From positions 1,054,001 to 1,118,000 of the forward strand of contig NZ_FQXY01000010.1 in assembly GCF_900130125.1 (NCBI RefSeq): a stretch of DNA of 64,000 nt, in the 5' to 3' direction. Origin of the DNA: Bacteroides congonensis. Lineage in GTDB: Bacteria; Bacteroidota; Bacteroidia; Bacteroidales; Bacteroidaceae. Positions 17,982 to 26,446 of the stretch are shown piece by piece. The first letter of the stretch is position 1. Each line of letters opens with the position of its first letter. The notes under the pieces are model-generated. The model was not told the DNA's origin. It did no database searches and saw only the letters and a list, made by a program, of their open reading frames with translations. The position numbers were made by a program, and so were the translations under genes.

Positions 17982-20387
17982 TTACTGAACTTCAAAACTT
18001 CCTTTTAACCGGGCATCCTGCGAAGAAGCCCCCACCATCACCGAGAAACTTCCCGGTTCTACGGTGAACTGGTTATTCTTGTCCCACAATCCTAAATCTT
18101 GCGGGGTAAGGGTGAAATGAACCGTCTGTTCTTCTCCCGGTTGCAGATGAATGCGTTCAAAGCCACGCAGTACCTTGTCATAGGTAGTCACACTGCTGAA
18201 ATCATCCCGGATATAAAGCTGAACCACTTCATCTCCCGCTCTTTTTCCCGTATTCTTTACGGTACACGAAACAGTGATGTTTTCCTGCGGCCCGATGACA
18301 GGCTTCGAGATTTTCAAGTCTGAATAACCGAAAGTAGTATAACTCAACCCATATCCGAAAGGATAAAGCATACCATCGACACGTACTCTACCTTTAGAGT
18401 CCGAACCCGGCTTGAACGGGAAGGCAAAAGGAACTTGCCCTACGGATTTCGGGAAAGTGACAGCAAGGCGACCGCCCGGATTATAATCTCCGAAAAGAAC
18501 TTTGGCAATGGCATCTCCCATAAACTCACCGGGGAACCAGGCATGAACGATTGCAGGAATATACTTGTTTGCCCAGTTGATAGTAGCCGCTCTTCCGTCC
18601 ACCATTACCAGTACGACAGGTTTCCCCGTAGCGTATACAGCTTCCAGTAGTTGCTGCTGACGTCCGCATAAATCGAGGTTAGTACGTGAGAACTCTTCAC
18701 GGACAGTCTTTTCATTTCCGCCTAACACAAGGATAGCTACATCCGAGTTTTTAGCCAGTTCTACCGCTTCATCAATCATAGCCTGCTCCTGTGCATCCAA
18801 CGGAACATTGTACAATTCACTTTCCGGGAAATACTTATCAATAATATCGCACCCCTTCGCATAGCGTACTTCCGAACCGGGCAGATACTCCTTGATTCCC
18901 TGATATACCGTCTTGATAGGCGCATGGGCAGGGCCATATCTGCAAGTCAGTTCCTTCACTTCTTCCGCATTCGGGCCGATAACGGCTATCTTGCTGAGGC
19001 TTTTTGATAACGGCAGCATATCCTTATCGTTCTTCAGCAGCACGATAGACTCCAAGGCGGCTCTCATGGAAACATTCTGGTGGGCGGCACTGTGTACCAC
19101 CATTTCCGGGCGACGGTCATCACCGGGATACGGATTGTCGAAAAGTCCCATCATAAACTTGACACGGAGAATTTCACCGACACGCTGGTCGAGCGTATGC
19201 AAAGACACTTTACCTTCACTGATAGCACGGCGCAACGGAAGGATAAAATCCTGTGGCGGAGTGAAGTTCGTACGGATATTCAGTCCCGCGTTTACTACTT
19301 GTGCCGCCATTTCCTCTTCGGTAGGGGTGATACGATGCTTCGTGTGCAGGAACTCCACCGCTTCACTGTCCGAAACGACATATCCTTTGAATCCCCATTG
19401 CTGGCGCAGGATTTCCGTAAGGAAATGATAACTGCCGGACACCGGTTCGCCGTCATAGTCGTTGTATGAACTCATGACACCCAATGCGCCCGCTTCCTGG
19501 ATACCTTTGCGGAAAGGTTCCAAATATAAAGTTTTCATTTCGCGCGGAGCCACGTGCGGGTCGGTACGTGTACCACCGTCACGTCCGCCAACCGGAATAC
19601 TGTACACGGCAAAATGCTTGGGAGTGGCAACGATTCCTTCACCTTGCAGACCGAGAATCATTTGTTTGCCCAACTCACCCACCAGATAAGGGTCTTCCCC
19701 GTAACTCTCCACGACACGTCCCCAGCGAGGGTCTTGCGCAATGTCCAGAATCGGAGAATAAATATTCGTGTATCCGAGCGCTTTCGCCTCATCTGCAGTG
19801 ACTTTCGCTATTTCCCGGATAAGCTTTTTGTTCCACGTGGCACCTTGCCCGCATTGAGCCGGGAACATCGTTGCGCGGTCATGACATAATCCGCGTATTC
19901 CCTCATTCGTAAAATCGACAGGAATACCCAGCCGCGTCTGTTCTACGAACCAACGCTGAACAGCATGACGGTTCTTCACGCTATTAGCATACGGATAAGA
20001 AATTTCGGAACCGAACTTACCCAGTCCGTTTGCCTGCTCGTCAATATTCCCGATACCGTCTTTCCAGATTTCCTGTGACCATCCGGCGGTAGGCCAGGCA
20101 TCTTTCAACACCCGTCCCGAACCGTACAGAGTAGCCATCTGGCAAGTCTTCTCTTCCAGCGTCATCTGCGAAAGCAAATCCGCGATACGGGCTTCGATGG
20201 GAGCGGCAGGGTCTTCATATACATCCTTTACTCCGTTCTTGTTAAAGTCAATCCAAGTCTTTTTGTACATGTCCTTTGCGTTGCCCGCAGGCTTGTTACC
20301 GGCAAGGCTGTTACTAGCAAGGCTACTGCCGGCAAAAAGGCTGCCGGCAGATAAGAACAAGGTGAGTCCACATAGTAATTTCTTCAT
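17982..20387 (-). CDS. GH3 beta-glucosidase-type glycoside hydrolase
   Basis: An 801-residue exported GH3 enzyme. A signal peptide is followed by a short repetitive segment (see the 15-bp repeat), then a calcium-loop-like DFNKNGVKDVYEDP and the GH3 N-terminal barrel. Active-site landmarks are GRVVESYGEDPYL, the KHF motif in TPKHFAVYS, and GYVVSDSEAV with the nucleophile Asp near residue 335. The GH3 C-terminal alpha/beta domain carries GGNEKTVREE, where the acid/base Glu is expected, and a fibronectin-III-like domain closes the chain. It removes terminal beta-glucosyl (possibly xylosyl) units. It is the last gene of a minus-strand PUL, 8 bp after the other GH3 gene. Confidence 0.92.
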   Translation of the reverse strand: MKKLLCGLTLFLSAGSLFAGSSLASNSLAGNKPAGNAKDMYKKTWIDFNKNGVKDVYEDPAAPIEARIADLLSQMTLEEKTCQMATLYGSGRVLKDAWPTAGWSQEIWKDGIGNIDEQANGLGKFGSEISYPYANSVKNRHAVQRWFVEQTRLGIPVDFTNEGIRGLCHDRATMFPAQCGQGATWNKKLIREIAKVTADEAKALGYTNIYSPILDIAQDPRWGRVVESYGEDPYLVGELGKQMILGLQGEGIVATPKHFAVYSIPVGGRDGGTRTDPHVAPREMKTLYLEPFRKGIQEAGALGVMSSYNDYDGEPVSGSYHFLTEILRQQWGFKGYVVSDSEAVEFLHTKHRITPTEEEMAAQVVNAGLNIRTNFTPPQDFILPLRRAISEGKVSLHTLDQRVGEILRVKFMMGLFDNPYPGDDRRPEMVVHSAAHQNVSMRAALESIVLLKNDKDMLPLSKSLSKIAVIGPNAEEVKELTCRYGPAHAPIKTVYQGIKEYLPGSEVRYAKGCDIIDKYFPESELYNVPLDAQEQAMIDEAVELAKNSDVAILVLGGNEKTVREEFSRTNLDLCGRQQQLLEAVYATGKPVVLVMVDGRAATINWANKYIPAIVHAWFPGEFMGDAIAKVLFGDYNPGGRLAVTFPKSVGQVPFAFPFKPGSDSKGRVRVDGMLYPFGYGLSYTTFGYSDLKISKPVIGPQENITVSCTVKNTGKRAGDEVVQLYIRDDFSSVTTYDKVLRGFERIHLQPGEEQTVHFTLTPQDLGLWDKNNQFTVEPGSFSVMVGASSQDARLKGSFEVQ
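20281..20355. repeat. Five imperfect 15-bp tandem repeats inside the GH3 gene
   Basis: Five consecutive 15-bp units start at 20281, 20296, 20311, 20326 and 20341 (TTGCCCGCAGGCTTG, TTACCGGCAAGGCTG, TTACTAGCAAGGCTA, CTGCCGGCAAAAAGG, CTGCCGGCAGATAAG). They encode five-residue units such as AGSLF, AGSSL and ASNSL around and just after the signal peptide cleavage region. The array keeps the reading frame, so copy changes would alter only leader or linker length. Confidence 0.75.
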
Positions 20388-20395
20388 ATCTATCT

Positions 20396-22708
20396 CTATT
20401 TCACTGTAAGTATAACGCTTTGCAGGTCGGTATCCCTTGAAGAAGCTCCCACCATAATCTTGAAAGTCCCTTTCTCTACACCATAGTGCATATCAGCGTC
20501 ATAGTACGACAGCATTTCGGGAGTAAGAGTAAACGAAACCTGTTTCGTTTCCCCCGCCTTCAAAGGTATGCGGGCAAAGTCTTTCAACTCCTTCACAGGG
20601 CGGGTAGCCGAACTATATTCGTCACGGATATAAAGCTGTACAGTCTCTTCACCGTCCATCTTTCCGGTATTCGTGACGTCTATGGTTACTTCCACGCTTT
20701 TGTCGGGAGTGATTGCCGCTTCAGACAGTTTGAGATTATCATATTTGTACGTCGTATAACTCAAACCGTAACCAAACTCGTACAAAGGTAATGAATTTCC
20801 TGTTGCATACGGAAACCAATGGTTGGTAAATTTATGATTGTACATACATTGAATCTGTCCCGTGCTTCTTGGAATAGTAATCGGCAGTTTGCCGCTCGGG
20901 TTCACCTTTCCGTAGAGAATCTCCGCCAATGCCTGTCCGCCTGCCACTCCCGGCTCCCATGCTTCGATGATGCAAGGCATATTTTCGGCAATCCATTCGG
21001 CAGTCAGCGGGCGGCCGTTGACAAGTATCACCACCGTAGGAACACCCGTAGCCGCTACGGCTTCCACCAATTCCTGCTGACGTCCCGGCAAAGAAAGCTC
21101 ATAACGGTCGCTGTTCTCTCCGCAAGTCTTCTCGTTCCAGTGGTAACGCATGGAGTTTTCTCCTACCACAAGAATTGCCAAGTCAGAGTTGCGTGCCCGT
21201 TGCACTGCATCCTTAATCTGGCTGTCGGACAATAAACGGACATTCCAGCCCAAGTCGAGGAAGTTGTAAGCCGTTTCGGGACTGATAGCTTTCAGGCCTT
21301 CCAACACAGTAGTGACATGCTCTTCCGGTTGCTCCATAGCCCAGTCTCCCAGGATAGACTGATTGTCCGCATTATGTCCGGTGACGAATACTTTCTTGTA
21401 TTTAGAGGCTTCCAACGGCAGCATATTACCCTCATTCTTCAGCAGGACGATGGACTTCCGTGCCCCTTCCAATGCCGTTTTCTGATGTTCCGCGTTGAAT
21501 ACGGTTTCATCTTTCTTCTTCAAGTCGACAAACGGATTCTCGAACAGTCCGAGTCTGAACTTGGCTTCCAGTATTTTGGATACAGCGGCATCTACCTGCT
21601 TTTCGGAGATGCTTCCTTCATGTACACACTCGATGATGGCTTCGTAGAACTCCGGCCCGTGCATATGCATCCCCATTCCCGCGTCTACGCTTATTCGGTA
21701 TGCGTCTTTCAGCGTCTCTGCCACGCTGTGATAGTCGTGCATACGCTCAATGTCCATCCAGTCGCTGACTACGAACCCGTCAAACTTCCACTGGTTGCGC
21801 AGCACTTCCGTCATCAGATATTTGCTTCCGTGACAAGGAATCCCGTTCAACTCATTATGAGCCGTCATTACCGTAAACACCCCTGCTTCCAGGCAATCCT
21901 TGAAAGGTGGAAAAAATATCTCTTGCAGCGTTCTTTCCGACAATTCGGCAGGCGCACCGTTGATTCCGTTGGCAGGCTGGCTGCCGCCTACAAGATGTTT
22001 TGCGCAAGCGATAACCTTATCATCGCCCGTAAAGTCTTTCGTCTGGAATCCGCGTACGGTAGCCGCTCCCATCTGTCCAACCAGATAAGGGTCTTCCCCG
22101 AATGTCTCACCCACACGTCCCCAACGGGCGTCACGGGCAACTTCCACGTTCGGGGTGAACGTCCAGTGCATGCCGCTTGCCCGCATTTCGACAGCCGTCT
22201 CACGAGACATCCGTTCAATGAGCGCAGGGTCGAACGTGGCGGCCTGTCCGATAGGAGTGGGGTAAATGGTTGAACCACAATACAGACCGTTTCCGTGAAT
22301 GGCGTCAATACCAATCAGGAGTGGAATTTTCAGACGGCTCTGCTGTGCCAGTGATTGCAGATAGTTGGCCTCTTCCGCTTTCACGACGTGCAGGAACGAG
22401 CCAATCATTCCTTTCTTTGTCATCTCCTCTACATCCGAAGAGTGCAGTCCGGGATAAAATCCCTGCGAATGGCTGTGCTTCAAGTCCTCGGCGGACATGT
22501 CCTTTTCTGCCTTCTTCATGTGCTCCAATCCTACGTATTGGCACATTTGGGCTACTTTCTCTTCCAATGTCATTTGAGACATTAAGGCGGATACACGCTC
22601 AGATACAGGTAAATCGGGATTGGTGTAGTCTTTATCCCCACTCTGGCAGGATGCTGCGGAAAGTCCCATCATGCAACTAATTCCCATTGTTATAAATATG
22701 TTACGCAT
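20396..22708 (-). CDS. GH3 beta-glucosidase-type glycoside hydrolase, lipoprotein
   Basis: A 770-residue GH3 enzyme, with the leader ending SAASC (lipobox), so probably membrane-anchored. The N-terminal barrel shows LIGIDAIHGNGLY, GRVGETFGEDPYL, CAKHLVGG and FVVSDWMDI with the nucleophile Asp near residue 313. The C-terminal domain contains VVGENSMRYHWNEKTCGE and then a fibronectin-III-like end. The GIDAIHG and SDWMDI details resemble broad beta-1,3/1,4-glucosidases. It is only moderately similar to the neighbouring GH3, so the pair probably splits linkage or chain-length work rather than being a recent duplication. It lies between GH5 and the other GH3 in one operon. Confidence 0.92.
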   Translation of the reverse strand: MRNIFITMGISCMMGLSAASCQSGDKDYTNPDLPVSERVSALMSQMTLEEKVAQMCQYVGLEHMKKAEKDMSAEDLKHSHSQGFYPGLHSSDVEEMTKKGMIGSFLHVVKAEEANYLQSLAQQSRLKIPLLIGIDAIHGNGLYCGSTIYPTPIGQAATFDPALIERMSRETAVEMRASGMHWTFTPNVEVARDARWGRVGETFGEDPYLVGQMGAATVRGFQTKDFTGDDKVIACAKHLVGGSQPANGINGAPAELSERTLQEIFFPPFKDCLEAGVFTVMTAHNELNGIPCHGSKYLMTEVLRNQWKFDGFVVSDWMDIERMHDYHSVAETLKDAYRISVDAGMGMHMHGPEFYEAIIECVHEGSISEKQVDAAVSKILEAKFRLGLFENPFVDLKKKDETVFNAEHQKTALEGARKSIVLLKNEGNMLPLEASKYKKVFVTGHNADNQSILGDWAMEQPEEHVTTVLEGLKAISPETAYNFLDLGWNVRLLSDSQIKDAVQRARNSDLAILVVGENSMRYHWNEKTCGENSDRYELSLPGRQQELVEAVAATGVPTVVILVNGRPLTAEWIAENMPCIIEAWEPGVAGGQALAEILYGKVNPSGKLPITIPRSTGQIQCMYNHKFTNHWFPYATGNSLPLYEFGYGLSYTTYKYDNLKLSEAAITPDKSVEVTIDVTNTGKMDGEETVQLYIRDEYSSATRPVKELKDFARIPLKAGETKQVSFTLTPEMLSYYDADMHYGVEKGTFKIMVGASSRDTDLQSVILTVK

Positions 22709-22727
22709 AAAAAATAGTGGTGTTGTG

Positions 22728-24365
22728 TCATTTGGTTAATAAATTGAGAACTTCCTGGTCGGTCACTTCCCCTTTGCTGTTGCAGAAACCGAATCCCGCC
22801 TTGTATTCCCAGTAAGAATAAGCAATATTATTATCGCGGAAGATAGAGATAACGTCCTGCAACCAGTCTATTTTATCCGCTCTCGGTGTCTTGTTGTAAC
22901 AGCCGAACTCTCCGCAATGCAACTGCAATCCATATTTGCCGGCCTGGTTCATAGCCTTGCGCACCAGCGATTCGAGGACAGCCCGATTATACGTGCCCAT
23001 ATACGGGTCGACAATTTTCTTGTCGTCATCCGATAACTGGGCGTACTCTTCCTGTGCAATCAGTTCGCCCGGATAATGAATCGCTACGTTCAAGTTCTTC
23101 ATGTCCGTCCATTCCGCCTTGTAATGCGTGAAAAGATGCGGGTTGTAGAAGTGGAAGCTCAGGATAATGTTCGGGTCATTGGCAGGAACAGTCAGTTCGC
23201 CGAAGGTATTCACTCCCTGCCATTTGTTGGAGCCGATGACAAGTTTGCGTTCCGGCTCCGTCAGGCGGAGTTCTCTAATCAACTGTGCCGACAGGGAATT
23301 CCACTGGGAAGAGTAGGGGGCTACCGGTTCGTTCAGCAGTTCGTAAGCTACCAGGTCGTTCGGATAGTCCTTCAGTTCGTCTGCCAGCGATTTCCATAGG
23401 TCGAGATACTTATATTGGGCGTCCTTATCCGTCCAAAGCTTGGGAACGGAAGAGGTGCTTTCGGGAGTCAGTTCCATATTGTCACCTGTCGGGCTGTCTG
23501 AAAGGAAGACATCATCAATATACAGCACACCTTCTGTATTGTCCGGTCGAAGGGTAATCTTTGTACAGATGCCATCCATTTTGCCTTGAAGTTCGACGGC
23601 TATTTCTTCCCATTTGTTAGCTTCCTGGTTTGCGTAGCCGGTATAGTAGTCCTTATTGTTCTGGTCTGTCAGAACCACGGTCATGGTGCTTACCTTATCT
23701 TTGCGGAACTTCATCCGCAAGTATTTGAACTGAGTCTTTCCGGGGCCGATTGGCAGTTCAAAGCCGCCCTTTTGTCCCGCAGGCCAGTCAAAACCGGAGT
23801 TTTGCTTGTTGATATAGAGTACTTTGTCACTAGAATTAACAGCATCCTTTTCCGGGTTGTCGACAACCTGAACCGTTACGCTGGAACCTTGAGTAGAGTA
23901 CCAGTAGGAAGTCGCTCCATTCTCGAATGTGTCGAAGAAGCTTTTGATTGGCTCACCGCTTTCGTTGTTGTTGAAGTGATGCGACCGTAAGATATGCATA
24001 TCCACAATCACTTTCATGTTTGCCTTCTCACACCATTTGATAGCGTTGTGCAGCAGTTCGAAGGCTTCCGGAATCTTTTGCCCGTCTTCGGTGAACAGTT
24101 GTTCCTCGTCTGCCGGCAGGCGGATATGGTCGAAGCCGAATCCCGCCAGTTGTTGTACTTCCGCTTCCGTGAAATAGTTTTTCCGTTCTTCGCCGCGGAC
24201 GTCGCTTTGCGACAGCCAGTTGCTGATATTGACCCCTTTACTGATGGCAAAGGGAATATAACTTTGCGGTTCACCGCCGCCGTTGGCTGTTTCTTCTTTC
24301 TCGGAACAGGATGCTATCAGGCATGCAAACAGAGAGGCCAGATAGATTATAAGTCTTTTTTTCAT
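22728..24365 (-). CDS. GH5-family endo-glycanase lipoprotein with inserted beta-sandwich module
   Basis: A 545-residue lipoprotein (lipobox LIASC). The GH5 barrel begins with KGVNISNWL near residue 43 and HIRLPADEEQLF, and reaches VIVDMHIL near residue 118. Then about 150 residues (roughly 147-295) of a beta-sandwich type intervene (SVTVQVVDN, WEEIAVELQG, YIDDVFLSDSP). The barrel resumes with the acid/base motif ELLNEP near residue 345 and ends with the nucleophile motif CGEFG near 486. The insert looks like a carbohydrate-binding module placed inside the catalytic domain. A role as beta-glucan endo-hydrolase supplying the two GH3 enzymes is inferred from the operon. Confidence 0.85.
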   Translation of the reverse strand: MKKRLIIYLASLFACLIASCSEKEETANGGGEPQSYIPFAISKGVNISNWLSQSDVRGEERKNYFTEAEVQQLAGFGFDHIRLPADEEQLFTEDGQKIPEAFELLHNAIKWCEKANMKVIVDMHILRSHHFNNNESGEPIKSFFDTFENGATSYWYSTQGSSVTVQVVDNPEKDAVNSSDKVLYINKQNSGFDWPAGQKGGFELPIGPGKTQFKYLRMKFRKDKVSTMTVVLTDQNNKDYYTGYANQEANKWEEIAVELQGKMDGICTKITLRPDNTEGVLYIDDVFLSDSPTGDNMELTPESTSSVPKLWTDKDAQYKYLDLWKSLADELKDYPNDLVAYELLNEPVAPYSSQWNSLSAQLIRELRLTEPERKLVIGSNKWQGVNTFGELTVPANDPNIILSFHFYNPHLFTHYKAEWTDMKNLNVAIHYPGELIAQEEYAQLSDDDKKIVDPYMGTYNRAVLESLVRKAMNQAGKYGLQLHCGEFGCYNKTPRADKIDWLQDVISIFRDNNIAYSYWEYKAGFGFCNSKGEVTDQEVLNLLTK

Positions 24366-24386
24366 ACAATTCTTACTTTTAATGGT

Positions 24387-24776
24387 TTATTCTGCTTCTT
24401 CCGTTGGTTCGGTCACTTCGATAGTGGCTTCACGGCTGGTTTCCTTGGTCGGTGTCTTGACAATCAGTTCGAGATGGAAAGTACCGATGGTTGAAGGTAC
24501 GTATGTCCATCCCACACCTTTGTGGACTTCTCTTCCGTCCAGATACCATGTGCCTTCGCATAGTTCGGCAGGCGTGTATTGTACGTTGATATTGAGTACC
24601 TGATTCAGCGGGATACTGAATTTCCCCAGTGTGCCGTCTTCCTGCTTGTCCGGCCAGCGTCCCAATATGCGCGGATATTCGTCAGTGGTCAGTACCGGAG
24701 TGTCTATATCATCACTGCAACCGCTTATGGCAAACAGTGATACCAGTAATGTGCATATAAATAGAATTCTTTTCAT
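24387..24776 (-). CDS. Small surface lipoprotein with Ig/PKD-like fold
   Basis: A 129-residue lipoprotein with lipobox ISGC near residue 20. After a short linker it reads as a single beta-sandwich domain (LNINVQYTPAELCEGTWYLDG, then GTFHLELIVKTPTKE), like the PKD/Ig-like modules at the N-terminus of many surface glycan-binding proteins. Its position directly after susD suggests a minimal surface glycan-binding or SusCD-accessory protein. No named family is certain. Spacing to the GH5 gene is 21 bp. Confidence 0.75.
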   Translation of the reverse strand: MKRILFICTLLVSLFAISGCSDDIDTPVLTTDEYPRILGRWPDKQEDGTLGKFSIPLNQVLNINVQYTPAELCEGTWYLDGREVHKGVGWTYVPSTIGTFHLELIVKTPTKETSREATIEVTEPTEEAE

Positions 24777-24810
24777 AATCGTTTTACTTTTTATTGTTGC
24801 TTATCAGGTT

Positions 24811-26433
24811 TTATTTGTCCCACCATACCGGTGAGTTCCAGTCATCTTTGCCGCCCATCGCCTGTATGGCGGATTGATAGCCTTCGGGATTGTACGAACT
24901 CTCGAACAGCGGATAGCAGAGACGCAGCGGCGTAGTCTGCGAATCAATCGTCACTGCTCCGTAGTGGGGCGAAGGAAGCAGTACGGGAATGTCCGTTCTT
25001 CTCCAGTTGGCATATCCTTCGGGGATATTGTTGAAGTGCAGAATCCACAGTTGGGTGTTGATGGCGGTAAGTTGCGCGTCCAGTCCGCCGGCGGGGAGTG
25101 AGTTGGCCTGCAAGTAGGTGTCGATAGCCTGTTCGTCAAAAGCCTTCGCTCCGAACTTCTCAAGAAAGTGGATGGCGGCACGTACACCGTTCTCATAGTG
25201 TGCGGAAGCATCTGCTCCGGTTGTGATTTCACCTGCCCAACGGGCTTTGGCTTCTGCCAGCAATAGCTCGACTTCCGCGTATGTCATGATAACTCCGGGC
25301 ATATCGCCTTTCAGGAAAATATTGTTGAGTTGCGGACGGGTAGCTTTATCCTGCCATTTGTTGGTCAGTTGGCTCCAGTAACCTTGCGGCCATGTGCCGT
25401 TGCTATACCAGAAGTATCCGGGGTTGCACGGTTGGAATTGGGCTGCTTCCGTAGCAATCATTTCTTCTGTCAAGTCTACGCGTCCGAATGGATTGTTGGC
25501 CGAACTTTCGTCATAGCAACGTCCGAATACGAACTGCCGCGGGTCGGAAGTGGTGTCCAGTTGTTTCCAGAAGGTGCTGCAAATATAAGCAGTAGGATAC
25601 GCTTCGCGTCCCCGCCACATTTGGGCAAGCCCGTTTCTGCGGTATTCATCGGATGCCCAGTCAACGATGTCGGTGTAGGCAATCAGAGCATCGTCGGCAG
25701 CGGATTGCATCAATCCGGCTTCTTGGGAAATGGCTTTGATAACTTCCTGTTTGGCAAGTTCCGGTTCCGCGTTCACGATACGCATGGCATAGCGAAGGTG
25801 CAGGGAGTTGGCGAAACGTTTCCATTTGTCAATATTGCCTTGATAGATAATGTCCCCCGTCACTTTGTCGCCATCGGCAGTCAGGGCTTCCGCCGCTTCG
25901 CCGAGTTCTTTCAGGAAGTCCTTGTATATCAGTTCCTGTTTGTCGTAGGCGGGCTTTACATTGCCGTCGATAAAGCCTTTTCCGGCTTCAAAGTAAGGGC
26001 AGTCGCCGTACATATCCGTCAGTATGGAGAAGAGATATACCCTGTAAATACGGGCTACGGAGTGGATGTTGACCTCTTTTTCATTGTCTTTGGTCTTATC
26101 CAGAATGTCGACAATATTCTTGATGAGCGCCGGATACATCAGATTCCATGTATTCCCCATTTCCGCGTCATTTTTGCGATACTGTCCGCCGTAGTTTGTG
26201 GTATTCCAGTCGCCTTGCATATATTGTGCGAAGGCGGCGAGGTAGAAAGGATACGGTTGACACATCTGCCAGTGTCCGCATGTTTGCAACTGAATCATGG
26301 AAAGTTGATGATTCGGGTCGGTAGACGAAGACTTGGAAGGGTCTGTATTCAGTTCCTCGAAGTCGGTGCAGGCTCCCAGCAGAAGGCTGCATATACATAG
26401 GATACCGAAAGTTATTTTATAGATTGTTTTCAT
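24811..26433 (-). CDS. SusD-family lipoprotein (SusD/RagB second type)
   Basis: A 540-residue outer-membrane lipoprotein with lipobox LLGAC near residue 21. Signatures are those of the second SusD type: FEELNTDPSKSSSTDPNHQLS near the N-terminus, ADMYGDCPYFEAGKGF around residue 138, WKRFANSLHLRYAMRI around 208, and a C-terminal NIPEGYANWRRTDIPVLLP. It caps the adjacent SusC and binds the glycan. The gene follows susC by 13 bp and leads into the small lipoprotein and hydrolase genes. Confidence 0.94.
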   Translation of the reverse strand: MKTIYKITFGILCICSLLLGACTDFEELNTDPSKSSSTDPNHQLSMIQLQTCGHWQMCQPYPFYLAAFAQYMQGDWNTTNYGGQYRKNDAEMGNTWNLMYPALIKNIVDILDKTKDNEKEVNIHSVARIYRVYLFSILTDMYGDCPYFEAGKGFIDGNVKPAYDKQELIYKDFLKELGEAAEALTADGDKVTGDIIYQGNIDKWKRFANSLHLRYAMRIVNAEPELAKQEVIKAISQEAGLMQSAADDALIAYTDIVDWASDEYRRNGLAQMWRGREAYPTAYICSTFWKQLDTTSDPRQFVFGRCYDESSANNPFGRVDLTEEMIATEAAQFQPCNPGYFWYSNGTWPQGYWSQLTNKWQDKATRPQLNNIFLKGDMPGVIMTYAEVELLLAEAKARWAGEITTGADASAHYENGVRAAIHFLEKFGAKAFDEQAIDTYLQANSLPAGGLDAQLTAINTQLWILHFNNIPEGYANWRRTDIPVLLPSPHYGAVTIDSQTTPLRLCYPLFESSYNPEGYQSAIQAMGGKDDWNSPVWWDK

Positions 26434-26446
26434 GATTGCTTACTTA

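Noticed and set aside
21317..22273. 318-codon plus-strand frame over a GH3 gene
   Set aside because: Antisense shadow of the GH3 gene; no motif.
25330..26400. 356-codon plus-strand frame over the second susD
   Set aside because: Antisense shadow of susD; no start context and no family features.
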